Shown in pieces: positions 1 through 8,142 of a stretch of 45,407 bases of DNA. The position numbers and the translations under genes are program-made. Source of the stretch: Chloroflexia bacterium. Its GTDB lineage: Bacteria > Chloroflexota > Chloroflexia > Thermomicrobiales > CFX8. Under the pieces are notes generated by a model. It saw only the letters and a list, made by a program, of their open reading frames with translations, was not told the DNA's origin and did no database searches. Location: the NCBI GenBank assembly GCA_030431755.1, contig JAUIIK010000028.1, positions 1 through 45,407 on the forward strand, in the 5' to 3' direction. Numbering within the stretch: the stretch's first letter is position 1; the number at the start of each line of letters is the position of its first letter.

Positions 1-1
1 G

Positions 2-121
2 CGCCTCGTCCGCGAGGGCCTCATCCGTGTCCTCACCGGCGTCTTCCACCGTCGCGGCCCCGACGTCGGCCGCGAATTCGTCATCACCCAGGCCGGCTAC
101 GACGCGCTAGACCGAAGATGA
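2..121 (+). CDS. C-terminal end of an unidentified protein (partial)
   Basis: The frame is open from the window edge and ends at TGA 119-121, giving 39 residues that end in ITQAGYDALDRR. The pattern of an LVREGLI helix followed by a short strand and a TxAGYDAL-type helix resembles the end of a winged-helix DNA-binding domain, but too little is visible to assign a family. GC content and codon use match the GC-rich genes further right and differ from the adjacent 122-580 frame. Confidence 0.55.
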   Translation, partial: RLVREGLIRVLTGVFHRRGPDVGREFVITQAGYDALDRR

Positions 122-580
122 CTACGGTCGACGTTGAAATTCAAACACTATGACTTTACGTGAATTACCCATCGAGTCTCGTTTGTGGATGTGATGCGAG
201 CTGAGCTGGAGTTCACATCGAAAGCGGACCTTGCCGCGGGTTGTTGACGCCTTGGGGAGTATCTCGAAGAGATAGACTCGCCTGCCGGTTTCGGTGTGGT
301 CATTGATGGCTTTGTTACCGCGCACAAATGTCATGTCGCCGTGTTCAGGTTGCCCCTCGCCAGTGTAATGAAATGTCTTATTATCCTCCCAGCGATCGTA
401 GCCATATCCATGCTCTTGACCAGTGGCTCCAGTAAAGATGAAGATGGCTGGTATCGATGCCGGAGTGCTTATCCCACCTTGGCGTTGTCCTCCATACTGA
501 TCGTGAATCTCGCGCCGTACGTAAATCTCATCTTCGACAAACTCAGGATACAGTGGATTGGAACAGCGAGATGAAGCCAA
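122..580 (-). CDS. Stand-alone SRA-like domain of the ScoMcrA/HNH-endonuclease type, probably truncated
   Basis: The 152 residues carry YGGQRQGGIST near residues 29-39, an IFIFTG strand, YTGEGQPEHGDM, VRGNKAINDH and RVYLFEI. From memory this is the pattern of the SRA-like modified-base-reading domain at the N-terminus of many HNH endonucleases (ScoMcrA type). Those proteins normally continue into an HNH nuclease domain; here the frame stops right after the SRA fold (TAG at 124-122) with no HNH residues. The only start at the 5' end is TTG at 580, so the true start is unsure. GC is visibly lower (about 50%) than in the neighbours, which suggests horizontal transfer. It may be a relic of a modification-dependent restriction enzyme or a free reader domain. 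Confidence 0.7.
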   Translation of the reverse strand: MASSRCSNPLYPEFVEDEIYVRREIHDQYGGQRQGGISTPASIPAIFIFTGATGQEHGYGYDRWEDNKTFHYTGEGQPEHGDMTFVRGNKAINDHTETGRRVYLFEILPKASTTRGKVRFRCELQLSSHHIHKRDSMGNSRKVIVFEFQRRP

Positions 581-601
581 CTGTGCACTCCTTTGGCGAC
601 C

Positions 602-1099
602 CTACGGATGTTCATCTTTAGGATCTAGGCTATCGCAAAGCGCTGAGAGTTGCTTGCTGGCAATAGTCGTCGCGTTCCTACGCACGAGGAGCCGGTCGAC
701 GATCCAGCCGCCGGGGCCGCCGGACATGCGGTACTCAATCCGCCATGTGACCAACGGAACCGGGCCGTTGCGCTTCAGTAGTACCGTGTGGCGGATGAAG
801 TCGTACGGTGGCGAGAGGCTGATCGAGGCGAAGGCGAAGGCTTCCAGTGGCCGGTGGCCGACCTGGTGGAAGGTACCCGTGTAGGGAATGCGGCCGAGAA
901 AGCCGTTGAGCTTCCACTCCCCGTTGAGCCCGATCTCCGGCGTCTCCGGCTCGACCAGCTGGAAGAGTGGCGACCACTCCGGCCAGCGTTCGTAGGCCAG
1001 CACAATGCGCCAGATCGCCTCGGGACTGGCGTCGATCTCGGCAGTCGCTTCGAGCGTGTGCAATGGGTCCGGATTCCCTTCGCTGCTGCTTCTTTCCAT
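602..1099 (-). CDS. SRPBCC-fold (START/polyketide-cyclase-like) protein
   Basis: The 165 residues open with ATAEIDASPEAIWRIVLAYERWPEWSP, the typical first strand and helix of the SRPBCC ligand-binding fold. A central GxFLGRIPYTGTF strand, a PLEAFAF strand and a long C-terminal helix follow, and the length suits a single domain. Members bind hydrophobic ligands or act as cyclases and aromatases; the substrate cannot be told from sequence. ATG at 1099 is chosen because no stronger start lies inside the first strand. The gene is transcribed away from the PPOX gene at 1238, leaving a short shared promoter region. A second SRPBCC protein lies at 2628-3143 but is only distantly similar. Confidence 0.8.
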   Translation of the reverse strand: MERSSSEGNPDPLHTLEATAEIDASPEAIWRIVLAYERWPEWSPLFQLVEPETPEIGLNGEWKLNGFLGRIPYTGTFHQVGHRPLEAFAFASISLSPPYDFIRHTVLLKRNGPVPLVTWRIEYRMSGGPGGWIVDRLLVRRNATTIASKQLSALCDSLDPKDEHP

Positions 1100-1237
1100 A
1101 GCGCCCCGACATCTAGCGCCGGGTCTACACTGCTAACCTGCGTCACACGCCGCAACGGTACCTGATCGGCTGCCCGGACGCGCCCGGTAGAATGTGACCG
1201 TCCCAATACGCTCGCTTGAGACCGAACTGGAGATCAG

Positions 1238-1663
1238 ATGTCATTCTTCGACCGCTCGACGCCCTATGGTCAGCGCGTTGCCAGCCGCTTGGAAGCCGAG
1301 CCAATCATCTGGCTGACGACAGTGACGCCCGGCGGCCAGCCGCTGTCCGTGCCGGTCTGGTTCCTCTGGGACGGCGAGGAAGAGGTACTGATCTATAGCC
1401 GCCCGGATACACCCAAGCTCCGCAATATCGCCGCGCACCCGAAAGTGTCGCTCAACTTCGACTCCGACGGGACAGGCGGGAACATCGTCCAGTTCGACGG
1501 CGAGGCCCGCGAGGATACCGCGGCGCCGCCCGCGACCGCCGTCGAGGCTTTCATCGAGAAGTATCGCGATGGTATCGCCCGTCTCGGTTCCGACCCGGAC
1601 GGTTTTGCCGCCAACTACTCGGCAGCGGTTCGCGTGCGCCTGACGAAGGTGCGCGGACACTAG
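1238..1663 (+). CDS. PPOX-class flavin/F420-binding oxidoreductase
   Basis: The 141 residues begin with a helix, then PIIWLTTVTPGGQPLSVPVWFLWDG, the split-barrel FMN/F420-binding signature of the pyridoxamine-5'-phosphate-oxidase-like family. VLIYSRPDTPKLRNIAAHPKVSLNFD is the second conserved block (cofactor phosphate contact and strand). The pattern resembles the TIGR03667-like subgroup predicted to use F420. These small cytosolic dimers catalyse hydride transfer to unidentified substrates. ATG 1238 has GGAG a few bases upstream. Two LLM-family oxidoreductases at 5.7 and 6.9 kb strengthen the inference that F420 is used by this organism. Confidence 0.85.
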   Translation: MSFFDRSTPYGQRVASRLEAEPIIWLTTVTPGGQPLSVPVWFLWDGEEEVLIYSRPDTPKLRNIAAHPKVSLNFDSDGTGGNIVQFDGEAREDTAAPPATAVEAFIEKYRDGIARLGSDPDGFAANYSAAVRVRLTKVRGH

Positions 1664-1896
1664 CCTGGCGACTCACGGAGATCCCAGGGGTCAGGCTTCA
1701 CCGCAGCCCATCTAGCGTCTGTTTCCGGCCCGGATGGCGTCCGCTTGCCCCTGTCCGACGCTTGAATGAGCAGAAACTGAACACTCTTTGGGCTGGTTCA
1801 CTCCGGCGCTCGCTATCACGATGGAGACATCGAACACGATAGCGACGCGCCGGTCCGCTCCACCGCGACACCTGTCTCGACGGCTGCCGGCCGGCA

Positions 1897-2631
1897 ATGA
1901 CCGAGGGAAGCGCAGGTGCGGCGATGAGCGCGCAGCCACTGGCAACGACTGGACCGCTCAGGTCTCTCCAGCTTCATTCCATTTCCAGGACACAGCCCGA
2001 GCCAACGCCAGCGCGACGGCCTGCCGTGACGGCAGGTTTGAATGACGACGCTCGCGCTGAGACCCGGCGGCGCGACGCGGCCGAGGGGCAGCGCGACCGG
2101 GCGCTCGTCGCGCGGCTGCAGAGTGGCGACCGCGAGGCGCTGGCGGAGCTCTACGACCTCCACGGCCGCACGGTCTATTCCATCGCCCTGTCGATCCTCC
2201 GGGACACCGGCCGGGCCGAGGATGTGACCCAGGAGGTCTTCATCACGCTCTGGACGCACGCGGAGCGCTTCGACCCAGCGGTTGGCCGCTTCGCGCCCTG
2301 GTTCTACCGCGTCGCGCGCAACCGGGCGATCGACACCCTGCGCCGCTACCGTCGCGAGGTCATGCCGGGCGATCCGGTCGTCTTCGAGCTGATGCTCGGG
2401 CCGGCTGACGACGCCCCGCCGGAGACGATCTTCCAACGCCAGGATGCCGAGCGGGTCCGGGCGGCGTTGCGGCAGCTCCCCGTCGAGCAGCTTCAGCTGA
2501 TTGAGCTGGCCTACTTTGAAGGTCTGAGCCAGAGCCAGATGGCCACCCGGCTCGGCATCCCGCTCGGAACGGTCAAGACGCGCGTGAGGGGCGGCTTGCG
2601 GCGCTTGCGGAAGCTACTGGAGGAAGTATGA
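1897..2631 (+). CDS. ECF-type RNA polymerase sigma factor
   Basis: The core contains region 2 (DREALAELYDLHGRTVYSIA, then GRAEDVTQEVFITLW, about residues 80-122) and region 4 (LPVEQLQLIELAYFEGLSQS followed by a helix-turn-helix ending VKTRVRGGLRRL, about 195-240). This is a two-domain extracytoplasmic-function sigma factor, closest by pattern to the SigK-like group. The first 50 or so residues are not conserved-looking; TTG at 2038 preceded by GGCAGG is a realistic alternative start. The 3' end overlaps the next gene by four bases (ATGA at 2628-2631), so the two are translationally coupled. In this family that place usually holds an anti-sigma factor, but here it holds an SRPBCC protein. Confidence 0.88.
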   Translation: MTEGSAGAAMSAQPLATTGPLRSLQLHSISRTQPEPTPARRPAVTAGLNDDARAETRRRDAAEGQRDRALVARLQSGDREALAELYDLHGRTVYSIALSILRDTGRAEDVTQEVFITLWTHAERFDPAVGRFAPWFYRVARNRAIDTLRRYRREVMPGDPVVFELMLGPADDAPPETIFQRQDAERVRAALRQLPVEQLQLIELAYFEGLSQSQMATRLGIPLGTVKTRVRGGLRRLRKLLEEV

Positions 2632-3143
2632 AGAGCAATCTGACGGCCCAGACGTGGGAGACCAGCGAACGTAGCGCGGCACAACGCTTTCATCTCGTGA
2701 CCAACTGGGAGTTCGACGCGACGATCGATGCAGTCTGGGCGCGGCTGACCGACCCTGTGACCTTCCCCGACTGGTGGCCCGGCTTCGAGCGCGCCGAAGT
2801 TGACGGCGATGGCGGCATCGGCACCGTTAGCCGGTATCGCGTGCGTGGTGACTTCGGGCTGCGCTTCGACCTGGAGACGACGGTCGTCGATATCCAACAG
2901 CCGCGCTCGATCCACCTGGCATCGACCGGTGACCTGGTCGGAACCGGCGTCTGGTGGTTGCACGCCCGGGGCAGCTCGACGAAAGTGACCTACATCTGGG
3001 ATGTCGAGCCTGCCAATCCGGTGCTGCGCCGGCTCAGTCAGATACCGTTTCTGCGCCGGCGGATGGAGCGCAGTCATGATCGTGTCATGGAAGCCGGTGG
3101 CGAGAATCTGGCTCAGCTACTGGCGGAGGATGCGCGGAGCTAG
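2628..3143 (+). CDS. SRPBCC-family protein coupled to the ECF sigma factor
   Basis: The 171 residues include FDATIDAVWARLTDPVTFPDWWPGF, the characteristic SRPBCC opening, then GTVSRYRVRGDFG, the VVDIQQPRSI strand, GTGVWWL and a long final helix (ERSHDRVMEAGGENLAQLL). It is a cytosolic ligand-binding fold with no membrane segment. ATG 2628 overlaps the sigma factor stop and is preceded by GGAGGAAG inside the sigma gene. Its place suggests it either senses a hydrophobic ligand for the sigma factor or is a co-regulated enzyme; the sequence does not decide this. No anti-sigma zinc-binding (HxxxCxxC) motif is present. Confidence 0.82.
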   Translation: MKSNLTAQTWETSERSAAQRFHLVTNWEFDATIDAVWARLTDPVTFPDWWPGFERAEVDGDGGIGTVSRYRVRGDFGLRFDLETTVVDIQQPRSIHLASTGDLVGTGVWWLHARGSSTKVTYIWDVEPANPVLRRLSQIPFLRRRMERSHDRVMEAGGENLAQLLAEDARS

Positions 3144-3174
3144 ACCCAACTCCAGATTGCTACACCACATCGGT

Positions 3175-3284
3175 TGTCATCTCGCCCGGAGCGCAGTCGG
3201 GTACTCGCTCGCGGGCGTGGGAAATCTCAGCCCGGCATCTGAGTGGCATGACGCTGAGATTTCTCCACTTCGGTCGAAATGACA
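3175..3284. repeat. Palindromic element family A, copy 1 (degenerate)
   Basis: The segment begins TGTCATCTCGCCCGG and ends with CCACTTCGGTCGAAATGACA, and an AAATCTCAGC / GCTGAGATTT inner pair lies between. The ends match the outer ends of the copies at 5.4, 7.9, 21.5 and 25.3 kb (TGTCAT..CGA.CGGAG), though the arms have diverged and the left arm carries an insertion. It occupies the gap between the convergent ends of the SRPBCC gene and the acetyltransferase gene, so it may also act as a terminator for both. Confidence 0.6.
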
Positions 3285-3365
3285 TGCTTGTTTGTTGGCC
3301 AGTTCCCTCGAAGGCCGGTCTAGCAACTCGTCTGTGGTTGGTCGCATGTGTGCCCGGTCGGAGGA

Positions 3366-4187
3366 TTAGGCGGTAACCGGGCCGCCGCGGACGGCGTCGT
3401 TGCAGTTGTCGCAATCATCCGCGCCACAATGCGTGATCTTGGGGTTTGTCCGGATCGCAGCGGCGGCGACCGACAGCGTCGCCTGGATAGGGAACGCTCG
3501 CCAGCGGCTCTCGCCAACCGTCGTCTCCTGAGCGAGCTGGCCGATTACCGGTTCGAAGGCATGGAACCCTTCCGAGCAGCCACCGACAAGTGTCTCGGTC
3601 AACTCGCCGTCCGCTCCTACCGCCCAGCGACGGAACAGCGCGCGACCGGCATCCTGCTCGGCCGTGTGGAGCAGCGTCATCCGGTCAAGTCTGACGCCCA
3701 TAAGCAACACGTAGCCGCCACCCTCGCCACAGGCCCGCACGGGACCATAGACATTGCGCGGTGTTTGTCTTCCGATGATGTCCGCGCTCAACGGTCCGAT
3801 CCCGCTGAACGAGTCGATCGGATGCGCTCCGCGTCGGCGGTTGGGCCGGTTGATCAGCGCGGTCGGTATGGCACCCATATCCGCGGCGGTAATCCGGTTC
3901 GAGCTCGGGTCGTAGGGCGATAGTGTCTCATCGTCAGTATAGAGATCGTCGGCTTCGTCCCAACCGTTGCGCTCAAGCCTGCGGTCGGGCGGTGTCGGCA
4001 GCTCGTTGGCGTAGTTGAAGCTTGGAACGACAACCGTGCAGCCTGCCTCCAAAAACGCATCGAGGATGGCGTCAGCGCCACCCTCGACGTAGCCGAACGA
4101 CCCGAGCGACGCATGTATGCAGACCGGCAGCTTACCGATCTGCAGCGCTTCGATGCCGCGGCTGATATCCGCTTGGTTGACCGTCAT
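3366..4187 (-). CDS. Aminoglycoside N(3)-acetyltransferase-family protein
   Basis: The 273 residues show the AAC(3) family pattern: CIHASLGSFGYVEGGADAILDAFL (residues 22-45), TVVVPSFNY, IDSFSGIGPLSADI (His and Ser near the acetyl-CoA site), YVLLMGVRLDRMTLLHTAEQ, and a C-terminal HCGADDCDNCNDA cysteine cluster seen in environmental homologues. Family members move acetyl from CoA to the 3-amino group of deoxystreptamine aminoglycosides; chromosomal homologues often have unknown natural substrates, so resistance is not proven. The start is 3 bases after the stop of the small gene at 4191-4391, so the two form one transcription unit. Codon use matches the surroundings. Confidence 0.88.
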   Translation of the reverse strand: MTVNQADISRGIEALQIGKLPVCIHASLGSFGYVEGGADAILDAFLEAGCTVVVPSFNYANELPTPPDRRLERNGWDEADDLYTDDETLSPYDPSSNRITAADMGAIPTALINRPNRRRGAHPIDSFSGIGPLSADIIGRQTPRNVYGPVRACGEGGGYVLLMGVRLDRMTLLHTAEQDAGRALFRRWAVGADGELTETLVGGCSEGFHAFEPVIGQLAQETTVGESRWRAFPIQATLSVAAAAIRTNPKITHCGADDCDNCNDAVRGGPVTA

Positions 4188-4190
4188 AGG

Positions 4191-4391
4191 CTAAGGGCGC
4201 ACGACCCGCCGGCGGACCTGCACCCGGTAGCGACCGGGCTCCTGATCGCGCATCAGCTTGCGGATCTCCTGCTGCACGCGCTTGTCGTCGACGCACAGCT
4301 CTTCGCGCGGACCGTCCAGGGTGATAACCCCGCGGCGCACGACCTCATCTTGCCGTGGCTTGTTGCCACGGTTCCTGAGAAACCTGACCAT
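4191..4391 (-). CDS. Small conserved-looking basic protein, function unknown
   Basis: This is a 66-residue protein from ATG 4391, chosen because GGGAG lies eight bases upstream; the frame is open further 5' but that part has no plausible start signal. The sequence is charged (LDGPREELCVDDKRVQQEIR and a final RYRVQVRRRVVRP), with no membrane segment or signal peptide. It stands directly upstream of the acetyltransferase with a 3-base gap, suggesting co-transcription. I do not recognise a family. Confidence 0.5.
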   Translation of the reverse strand: MVRFLRNRGNKPRQDEVVRRGVITLDGPREELCVDDKRVQQEIRKLMRDQEPGRYRVQVRRRVVRP

Positions 4392-4822
4392 TGTGAAACT
4401 CCCGTTCCGTCTGCATGCAGCTTTGGTTGCATGACTCCGCGGCTGGCGCCTCACTGGCGTGAGGAGAACGGGAATTGAGGGAGTTAGCGGCGCATCTTCA
4501 AGCGGCGCGCCATTCCTCGGTCTCCCGACAGCCGGCGCCATCTACCAGCGGGGTCGGATAAGCTGGATTGACTACCGTCCAAGAACGACGAACCTCCTGT
4601 TAAGACAAGTGCCGGACAGGTGCTCTCCGGCATTGAGCGCCGCATCACGCGTACCGACAGACGCCGATACGCGCCACAGCAACACCAAGTATGCGCCATG
4701 CGCCCCCGCTCAGGCAAGCGGCCCGGCATCGGCGCACGCACGAGCTCACAACCGCCTCGCGCTGCCGGGTTACACTGCGGCTCGTAAGCAGGTGGCTCCA
4801 GGGTGTACAAGGCGAGGGCGGG
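4392..4822. other. Non-coding region between divergent genes
   Basis: This 431-base stretch separates the minus-strand acetyltransferase unit from the plus-strand DinB gene and must carry promoters for both. A direct GCCTCACTGGCGTGAGG hairpin lies near 4447-4463. I see no convincing -35/-10 pair, RNA gene or further coding frame. Confidence 0.5.
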
Positions 4823-5365
4823 ATGAGCATGGCAACGGTGATCGAGCGGCCGGAAAGCAACGAATACTCCTCTTATTACGGTGATTACGTCAACCGGGTG
4901 CCGGATGGTGATGTGTTGGAGTTGCTGGCCGCCCAGGCGGATGAGCTCGACGAGCTGCTCGGTGGCTTGTCGGACGCGCAGGCCCGCTTCAGCTTTGCGC
5001 CGGGCGAGTGGAGCATCAAGGAGGTCGTTGGCCACATCGTCGACGCCGAACGCACCTTCGCCTACCGCGTCTTCGCATTCTCGCGCGGCACTGCCGGCGA
5101 ACTGCCGAGCATGGAACAGGACGACTGCGTCCGAGAAGCCCATTTCGACGAGTGGGATCTGCCGGAGATGCTCGAAGAGCTGCGCCTGCTCCGCCAGGCC
5201 AACCTGATCGCCTTCCTCCACATTACCCCGGAGGCGTCACTGCGCCAGGGTGTCGCGAGCGGTATCGAGGTCAGCGTCCGGGCGCTCATCTACATCCTCG
5301 CCGGCCACTTCCAGTATCACATTGACGATCTGACGGAGAAATACCTGCCGGGGTTGGCGGCGTAG
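4823..5365 (+). CDS. DinB-superfamily protein
   Basis: The protein is 180 residues from ATG 4823, which follows GGCGAGGGCGGG; a longer upstream frame has no conserved content. The four-helix DinB fold is visible in LLAAQADELDELLGGLSDAQ, then FAPGEWSIKEVVGHIVDAER (the W-S-x-K-E-x-x-x-H-I motif with the first metal-ligand histidine), and ILAGHFQYHIDDLTEKYL near the C-terminus with the paired histidines. Members are mostly metal-dependent thiol transferases using low-molecular-weight thiols, or uncharacterised. No partner gene indicates the substrate. The gene is followed by the longest inverted-repeat element in the window. Confidence 0.88.
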   Translation: MSMATVIERPESNEYSSYYGDYVNRVPDGDVLELLAAQADELDELLGGLSDAQARFSFAPGEWSIKEVVGHIVDAERTFAYRVFAFSRGTAGELPSMEQDDCVREAHFDEWDLPEMLEELRLLRQANLIAFLHITPEASLRQGVASGIEVSVRALIYILAGHFQYHIDDLTEKYLPGLAA

Positions 5366-5400
5366 CGGCTGCTTGGCTGGCCCGAACCTCCCCGTACCAG

Positions 5401-5606
5401 GGCTGTCATCCCGACCGGAGGCTCCGCGAAGTGGAGGGATCCCAACGAGGCGCGAACCCGGAACGAGACCCGCAGCAGCGCTCTCTTCGATGTCATCCCT
5501 TCGCGTGATGTAGCACAGTCGAGAGCTTTGCATAGGGTCGAGTCCATGCGCTCGTCTGAGGTTGGGATCCCTCCACTTCGCGGAGCCTCCGGTCGGGATG
5601 ACAGCC
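5401..5606. repeat. Palindromic element family A, copy 2 (perfect 46-bp arms)
   Basis: The bases at 5401-5446 and 5561-5606 are exact reverse complements over 46 bp, starting GGCTGTCATCCCGACCGG and ending GGATCCCAAC in the left arm. A 114-base centre contains no coding frame of note. The perfect arms suggest this is the most recently acquired or best maintained copy of the family. The layout (long terminal inverted repeats, no gene, intergenic) is that of a MITE-like element; RNA from either strand would fold into a very stable hairpin. Confidence 0.85.
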
Positions 5607-5685
5607 AGGTTCCGGAAGGGCCGCAATCCCCCGATTCCGCGCTAGAATGCGCCGTCGATGACGCAGACAGCAAGAAGGAGCCTGG

Positions 5686-6651
5686 ATGGCGCGGCATCCG
5701 TGGGTAGCGCAGGCAGACGAGGGCGTACGGTTTGGGATCCAGACCTTCCAGCGGCGTGGTAGCGCTGACCCAATTCCGGAGCTTATCGCGATCGCCCAGC
5801 TCGTCGAGCGGCTCGGTTTCGACGCCTTCTTTCTGGGGGACCACCCGGCGCGTGTCTCCGATCCCTTCACCGTCCTCGGCGGCATCTCCCAGCACACCGA
5901 GCGGGTGATGCTTGGGTCGGTCGTCCTGTGCGCCTTCTACCGCAACCCCGCCTATCTGGCCCGGCTGGCAGCTGATCTCGACCAGCTCAGTCGTGGCCGC
6001 TTGATGCTGGGGCTCGGCGTGGGCTGGGATGAGTCGGAGTTCCGGGCGCTGTCCGCGCCGTTCCTCTCCGCATCGCAGCGGCAGGACGGTCTGGAAGAAG
6101 CAATCGACATCATCCACGGCCTCTGGGGCGACGAACTCTTCAGCTACCAGGGCGAGCATTTTTCCGTTGACTCGATGCAGGTCCAGCCCGGGCCTTATCA
6201 GGAGCGCGTCCCGCTGATGATCGCCGGGGGTGGTGAGCGGCGGACGCTACGGCAGGTTGCTCAGTATGCCGATGCCTGCAACTTCGGTCCCGGCGAGGTC
6301 ACCGGTCACGCTGACGAACCGGACGATGTGCGCCATAAGCTCGATGTCCTCCAGCGCCATTGCGACGCCGTCGGCCGCGAATACGACGAGGTCTTGCGGA
6401 CCTATTTCACCGGCTGGCTGATCATGGCCCCGGATCAGGGGGCGCTCGACCGCAAGCTGGCCTGTATGTTCCCCGAAGGGGTTCCCGACCGCCCCGGCTT
6501 CCTCTTCACCGGCACGCCCTCGGAGATGACCGACTACTACGCGGCCCGCGCCGAGGCCGGAATGCAGTACTTCGTCATCCAGTCAATCGACAACACCGAC
6601 CACGAGACGCTGGAGCTGCTGGCGAGCGAGGTCGCGCCGCATGTGGGGTAG
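5686..6651 (+). CDS. LLM-class F420-type oxidoreductase
   Basis: The 321 residues have the luciferase-like TIM-barrel pattern: RFGIQTF at the first strand, LVERLGFDAFFLGDH, LGSVVLCAFYRNPAYLARLAADLDQLS, then GRLMLGLGVGWDESEF and a substrate-side YQERVPLMIAGGGERRTLRQVAQYADACN. These motifs fit the predicted F420-dependent subgroup rather than FMN monooxygenases, though the cofactor is inferred. ATG 5686 is preceded by AAGGAGCC. A paralogue starting with the same MARHPWVA follows at 6912, and the two come from a tandem duplication. The substrate is unknown. Confidence 0.9.
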   Translation: MARHPWVAQADEGVRFGIQTFQRRGSADPIPELIAIAQLVERLGFDAFFLGDHPARVSDPFTVLGGISQHTERVMLGSVVLCAFYRNPAYLARLAADLDQLSRGRLMLGLGVGWDESEFRALSAPFLSASQRQDGLEEAIDIIHGLWGDELFSYQGEHFSVDSMQVQPGPYQERVPLMIAGGGERRTLRQVAQYADACNFGPGEVTGHADEPDDVRHKLDVLQRHCDAVGREYDEVLRTYFTGWLIMAPDQGALDRKLACMFPEGVPDRPGFLFTGTPSEMTDYYAARAEAGMQYFVIQSIDNTDHETLELLASEVAPHVG

Positions 6652-6680
6652 TCCGGCAGCACGTTTCGACGTGAGGCAGT

Positions 6681-6837
6681 CGTAGGGGTGGGGCTCGTCC
6701 CCACCCGGTCGTCGGATACGACGACACGGTATGGAAACCGACGCGCATTTCGAGGGAGCAAGGCCTTCATCACACACCGGCGGCATTTGCATGTTGTCGT
6801 GGCCGGAAACCGGGTGGAGACGAGTTCCACCCCTACG
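6681..6837. repeat. GTAGGGGTGG double-hairpin element, family B copy 1
   Basis: CGTAGGGGTGGGGCTCGTCCC at 6681 is mirrored by an inverted, slightly diverged copy at 6810-6837. Each arm is itself a hairpin (GGTGGGG / CCCCACC), so the element can form two hairpins or one long one. The same arms occur at 32145-32220 and 35063-35138. It separates the two LLM paralogues. Confidence 0.75.
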
Positions 6838-6911
6838 AATGTGGTGAGGACTGGTTACCAGCAAAATATTGTGGATTCCGAAATGGGATGGATTTAGGAA
6901 GGGAACGGACG

Positions 6912-7895
6912 ATGGCACGACATCCGTGGGTAGCGAAGGCAGATGATGGGGCCCGGTTCGGCATCCAGCTCTGCGCCGAGGATGGCCGGCGGGATGCGAT
7001 GGACCGGGATATCAAGGCGAATCCCTATGACGCGTTGATGGAGAGCGGCAAGCTGGTCGATCAGCTCGGCTTCGACGGCCTCTTCATCTACGACCACGTC
7101 GGGCAGGCGCCCGATCCCTGGGTCTGGCTCTCCGGGCTGGCCAGCGTCACCGAGAACGTCATGCTCGGCTCAGTCGTCAACTGCGTCTTCCACCGCTACC
7201 CGACCTACCTGGCGCGGCTGGCGACGGATCTCGATCACCTCAGCGGCGGCCGCCTGATGCTCGGTCTCGGTATCGGCTATCTGCCGGAGGAATTCAAGAT
7301 GCTTGGCGTCGAGTTCATGCCGAACCGCGACCGCTTCCGGGCGCTGGAAGAGATCGTCCAGATCATCCAGGGTAGCTGGGGCGACGAGCCCTTCTCCTTC
7401 GATGGCGAGTACTACCAGGTTGAGAACATCCGCGTCCTGCCGCCGCCGGTTCAGGAGCGTCCGCCGATCATGATCGCAGGGTCAGGCGAGCAGGTGACGC
7501 TGCGCCACGTCGCGAAATGGGCCGATGCCTGCAACTTCAACCGCGGCCCATCGGCCGAGCAGACGCGCCACAAGCTCGAGGTGCTTAGAGGGCACTGCGC
7601 CGACATCGGCCGCGACTACGACGAGATCCTCAAGACCGACTTCACCGGCTGGCTCATTATGGCCCCGACCGAAGCCGAGTTGGAGCAGAAGCTGGCCGGT
7701 TACTATCCCGACGGCCTGCCCGGCTCGCTCGACTACCTTGGCGTCACGGCGGGCACGCCGGAGCAGATCACCGAGAAGTTCCAGTCCTTCGTCGACGCCG
7801 GAATCCAATATTTCGTCGTCCAGCTCGTCGACGGCTCCGACCGCGAGACGATCCAGCTCCTGGCCGACGAGGTCGTCCCCGCGATTCAGGGGTAG
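6912..7895 (+). CDS. LLM-class F420-type oxidoreductase, second paralogue
   Basis: The protein is 327 residues from ATG 6912, chosen because it restores the MARHPWVA start shared with the gene at 5686 and has GGAAGGGAACGG just upstream; an ATG-less extension to 6888 is unlikely. Landmarks are RFGIQLC, LVDQLGFDGLFIYDHVGQAP, LGSVVNCVFHRYPTYLARLAT, GRLMLGLGIGYLPEEF and ERPPIMIAGSGEQVTLRHVA. It is clearly homologous to its neighbour but diverged, with a short acidic insertion near residues 25-37, so the two probably differ in substrate. The cofactor (F420) is inferred from family pattern. Confidence 0.9.
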   Translation: MARHPWVAKADDGARFGIQLCAEDGRRDAMDRDIKANPYDALMESGKLVDQLGFDGLFIYDHVGQAPDPWVWLSGLASVTENVMLGSVVNCVFHRYPTYLARLATDLDHLSGGRLMLGLGIGYLPEEFKMLGVEFMPNRDRFRALEEIVQIIQGSWGDEPFSFDGEYYQVENIRVLPPPVQERPPIMIAGSGEQVTLRHVAKWADACNFNRGPSAEQTRHKLEVLRGHCADIGRDYDEILKTDFTGWLIMAPTEAELEQKLAGYYPDGLPGSLDYLGVTAGTPEQITEKFQSFVDAGIQYFVVQLVDGSDRETIQLLADEVVPAIQG

Positions 7896-7936
7896 AGGAC
7901 AGCTCATTATTCGTGGTGAACTGATAGCCAACACCA

Positions 7937-8105
7937 CGTCATCCTGAGCGAAGGCTCTGCGAAGCCGAAGGATCTATGGTGGATGTGGGTGTCTATCCGC
8001 GGAAGCTAGTCTCGTCGGTTCCAACGTCGAGCAACGGTTGCCCCGGATGCTCTCAACACTCGTCGCTAGATCCTTCAGCTGCGCTCCGCTTCGTTCAGGA
8101 TGACG
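7937..8105. repeat. Palindromic element family A, copy 3
   Basis: The left arm CGTCATCCTGAGCGAAGG...GGATCTA (7937-7976) and the right arm TAGATCCTTCAG...CAGGATGACG (8067-8105) are imperfect reverse complements of about 40 bases. The roughly 90-base centre has no gene. The element ends only about 40 bases before the SDR start and so lies in its promoter region. Confidence 0.8.
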
Positions 8106-8142
8106 TTTCGTTGGTTTGTGCGTGCAGTCATGGAGGGACAAC

